Shown here: positions 21,277 through 22,546 of the stretch, one piece after another
Layout: each line of letters opens with the position of its first letter
How positions within the stretch are numbered: the first letter of the stretch is position 1
Source: a virus
Direction: 5' to 3' (one strand)
Virus record (IMG/VR): IMGVR_UViG_3300028840_002249
Span: 1 to 22,546 of that record
Length of the DNA: 22,546 bases
Made by a program: the position numbers and the translations under genes
Notes under the pieces: model-generated
What the model was told of the DNA's origin: nothing
The model's input: the letters and a program-made list of their open reading frames with translations, nothing else
The model's database searches: none

Positions 21277-21332
21277 TTTTTCTCACCACCTTTCTAGAAG
21301 TTATTTTGTGTTCTTTTTCAACCATCTTTTAA

Positions 21333-21363
21333 ATTATACCACAATTACTACCAAAAGTAAACG
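21333..21363 (-). promoter_or_regulatory. Strong sigma-70-type promoter of the early small-gene run
   Basis: On the minus strand -35 TTTACT (21356-21361), a 17-base spacer and a perfect -10 TATAAT (21333-21338) lie just after the VapE gene. The 13-base block CGTTTACTTTTGG is identical to that of the promoter at 17062-17092, suggesting shared regulation. Confidence 0.82.
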
Positions 21364-21393
21364 TTTTTTATTAGAAAAACTACAAATAATTCT

Positions 21394-22546
21394 CTAAAAA
21401 CTATCTATAAGTTGGGGAGGCATATTGTACCGAGTATATTGGGTTTGTGTTATAATTCCGTCCTGGATGAATGCATTTTTACTAGTTCTCAATGGAATCT
21501 TTTTATCAACAGTATCAGAATACTTTCCGCACAATCTTTTTAAGAGATGTTTTAATTCGGCAGGTCTAATAACAGCTTCAGGGTATCGTTGTTTAATAGC
21601 ACCAGTAATTTCACTTATTTTCAGAATATCTTTGTTTGCTTGTATATTACCGTTGTCATAAGGAACTGGTGTATCATGGGTTAACATATCAAAATCAAAT
21701 ACTTCCCGCATTATAATTTCAAGATTTGATTGTGATCTAAAAGCTTCATTTTCTCTATATTGTTTTTGTAATATCTTTCCATCTAACTTCCAGGGATGTA
21801 TACCATTCATCATTGCTTTCTTACCTTCAGTAATATAATATCTATAAAAATGGTGCCAGTTTATTTTCATCATAGCATCAGTATCAATCCACTTTACTTT
21901 AACCAATGCTAACCGACGATTACTATCCTGCTCAAACGGTAAAGTTCTTTTATTAGTGGTACCTACAAGCACCGCATTCTTGGGTTCCTTCTTCACTTCT
22001 TTCTCATAGATGGGTACATAATCAATAGTATCGCTGGTTACAAGTGACTTAAACAGTGAATCATTTTTCTTATTGTAAAATATTTCAAACTCATCAACTA
22101 CTACCAACGCAGACGATACCAAAGAAGCACTGAAATCTCGTATACTTTTCGCACCACCCAGAGTCTCAGTTGAGTTCGTCACGAAATGAGTTCTTAATGC
22201 CGCAGGAAACAACATCGACCAAAATGTAGTTTTTCGACATGCTTCAGGTCCCGTCAATATCAACATGAAACTTCTTTGGGATAGTATTCTCTCGGGATTA
22301 TATATCGGCATTACTAATTCGAAGAAGAGTGTATTGAAGAATGTCTTCACCATCTCTGGATCTTGACCGTCTCCTAAAGTAAGACATGACATCAGATAGT
22401 CTATATTAGAACATTCAATGTCAGTTCCTTTCTCAATTATATCTTCTGGTAAATCTTCTGGCTTTGTTTCCAACCACATCTTAAGCATGTTTGATTGTTT
22501 GACATGCCCTAACAAATAGAAATTAAACAGCTGCATAATAGGACCA
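21394..22546 (-). CDS. VapE-type (virulence-associated E) ATPase/helicase, 5' partial
   Basis: The frame is open to the window edge, so the ATG at 22536 is probably internal and the N-terminus (often primase-like) lies outside. The visible part is the VapE P-loop domain: LILTGPEACRKTTFW at the Walker A site, LVVVDEFEIF as Walker B, VLVGTTNK as sensor 1 and DSNRRLALVKV with the arginine finger. The Walker A loop is unusual, with Cys-Arg where most members have Gly before the Lys. The last 130 residues hold a helical C-terminal region. It would act as the replication helicase/primase of the phage, alongside polymerase A, DUF2800 and SNF2 genes. The stop lies 31 bases upstream of the promoter that serves the following genes. 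Confidence 0.88.
   Translation of the reverse strand, partial: GPIMQLFNFYLLGHVKQSNMLKMWLETKPEDLPEDIIEKGTDIECSNIDYLMSCLTLGDGQDPEMVKTFFNTLFFELVMPIYNPERILSQRSFMLILTGPEACRKTTFWSMLFPAALRTHFVTNSTETLGGAKSIRDFSASLVSSALVVVDEFEIFYNKKNDSLFKSLVTSDTIDYVPIYEKEVKKEPKNAVLVGTTNKRTLPFEQDSNRRLALVKVKWIDTDAMMKINWHHFYRYYITEGKKAMMNGIHPWKLDGKILQKQYRENEAFRSQSNLEIIMREVFDFDMLTHDTPVPYDNGNIQANKDILKISEITGAIKQRYPEAVIRPAELKHLLKRLCGKYSDTVDKKIPLRTSKNAFIQDGIITQTQYTRYNMPPQLIDSF

Noticed and set aside
21270-21330. A 23-residue frame starting at the first ATG after the promoter at 21333, possibly leaderless
   Set aside because: It has no ribosome binding site and overlaps the better supported 36-residue gene in another frame.

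Overview
The window is part of an AT-rich tailed-phage genome, most likely a short-tailed (podovirus-like) phage or a prophage of that type. The reasons are a P22-tailspike-type head-binding domain, a very large internal virion/ejection-type protein with a lytic transglycosylase domain, and a compact replication module in which almost every gene overlaps or touches the next and has a strong AGGAGG-type ribosome binding site. The host cannot be fixed from the sequence. No integrase, tRNA, rRNA, CRISPR array or insertion sequence is visible. No stretch longer than about 170 bases lacks a gene.

Region 1 (1-7564, + strand) holds late virion genes: the end of a protein with an S74-type intramolecular chaperone tail, a 589-residue protein with three 40-residue repeats, a 1220-residue transglycosylase/polyvalent virion protein, a P22-type head-binding tail protein, and an unidentified 231-residue protein. 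Most junctions are TAATG stop/start overlaps.

Region 2 (22546-7561, - strand) is the early/replication arm, read toward the late genes and meeting them tail to tail on a shared TTAA. In reading order it holds a VapE-type helicase/ATPase (its 5' end lies outside the window), a promoter, a run of small genes (four too short for ordinary gene calling, two of them single-pass membrane proteins), a Cas4/RecB-like DUF2800 nuclease, a second promoter serving an acidic 171-residue protein that ends at a strong terminator, and a pyrimidine cluster (Nmad1/DUF1599, ThyX, dCMP deaminase, all-alpha NTP pyrophosphatase). Then come a DUF2815 ssDNA-binding-type protein, family A DNA polymerase, an Acb2/Tad1-like hairpin protein, VRR-NUC nuclease, ATP-dependent DNA ligase, an HTH protein and an SNF2-type helicase. 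Together these can supply dTMP, replicate, repair and join phage DNA.

The least explained material is between genes. There are three strongly self-complementary intercistronic RNAs (13771-13908, 18881-18954, 19950-20071), a pair of promoters sharing a 13-base extended -35 block, a 28-base duplicated gene junction, and a gap with a cluster of ATCG-containing repeats. Other points of interest are an anti-defence candidate, a ThyX with a changed signature motif next to Nmad1, and a VapE with a degenerate Walker A loop.
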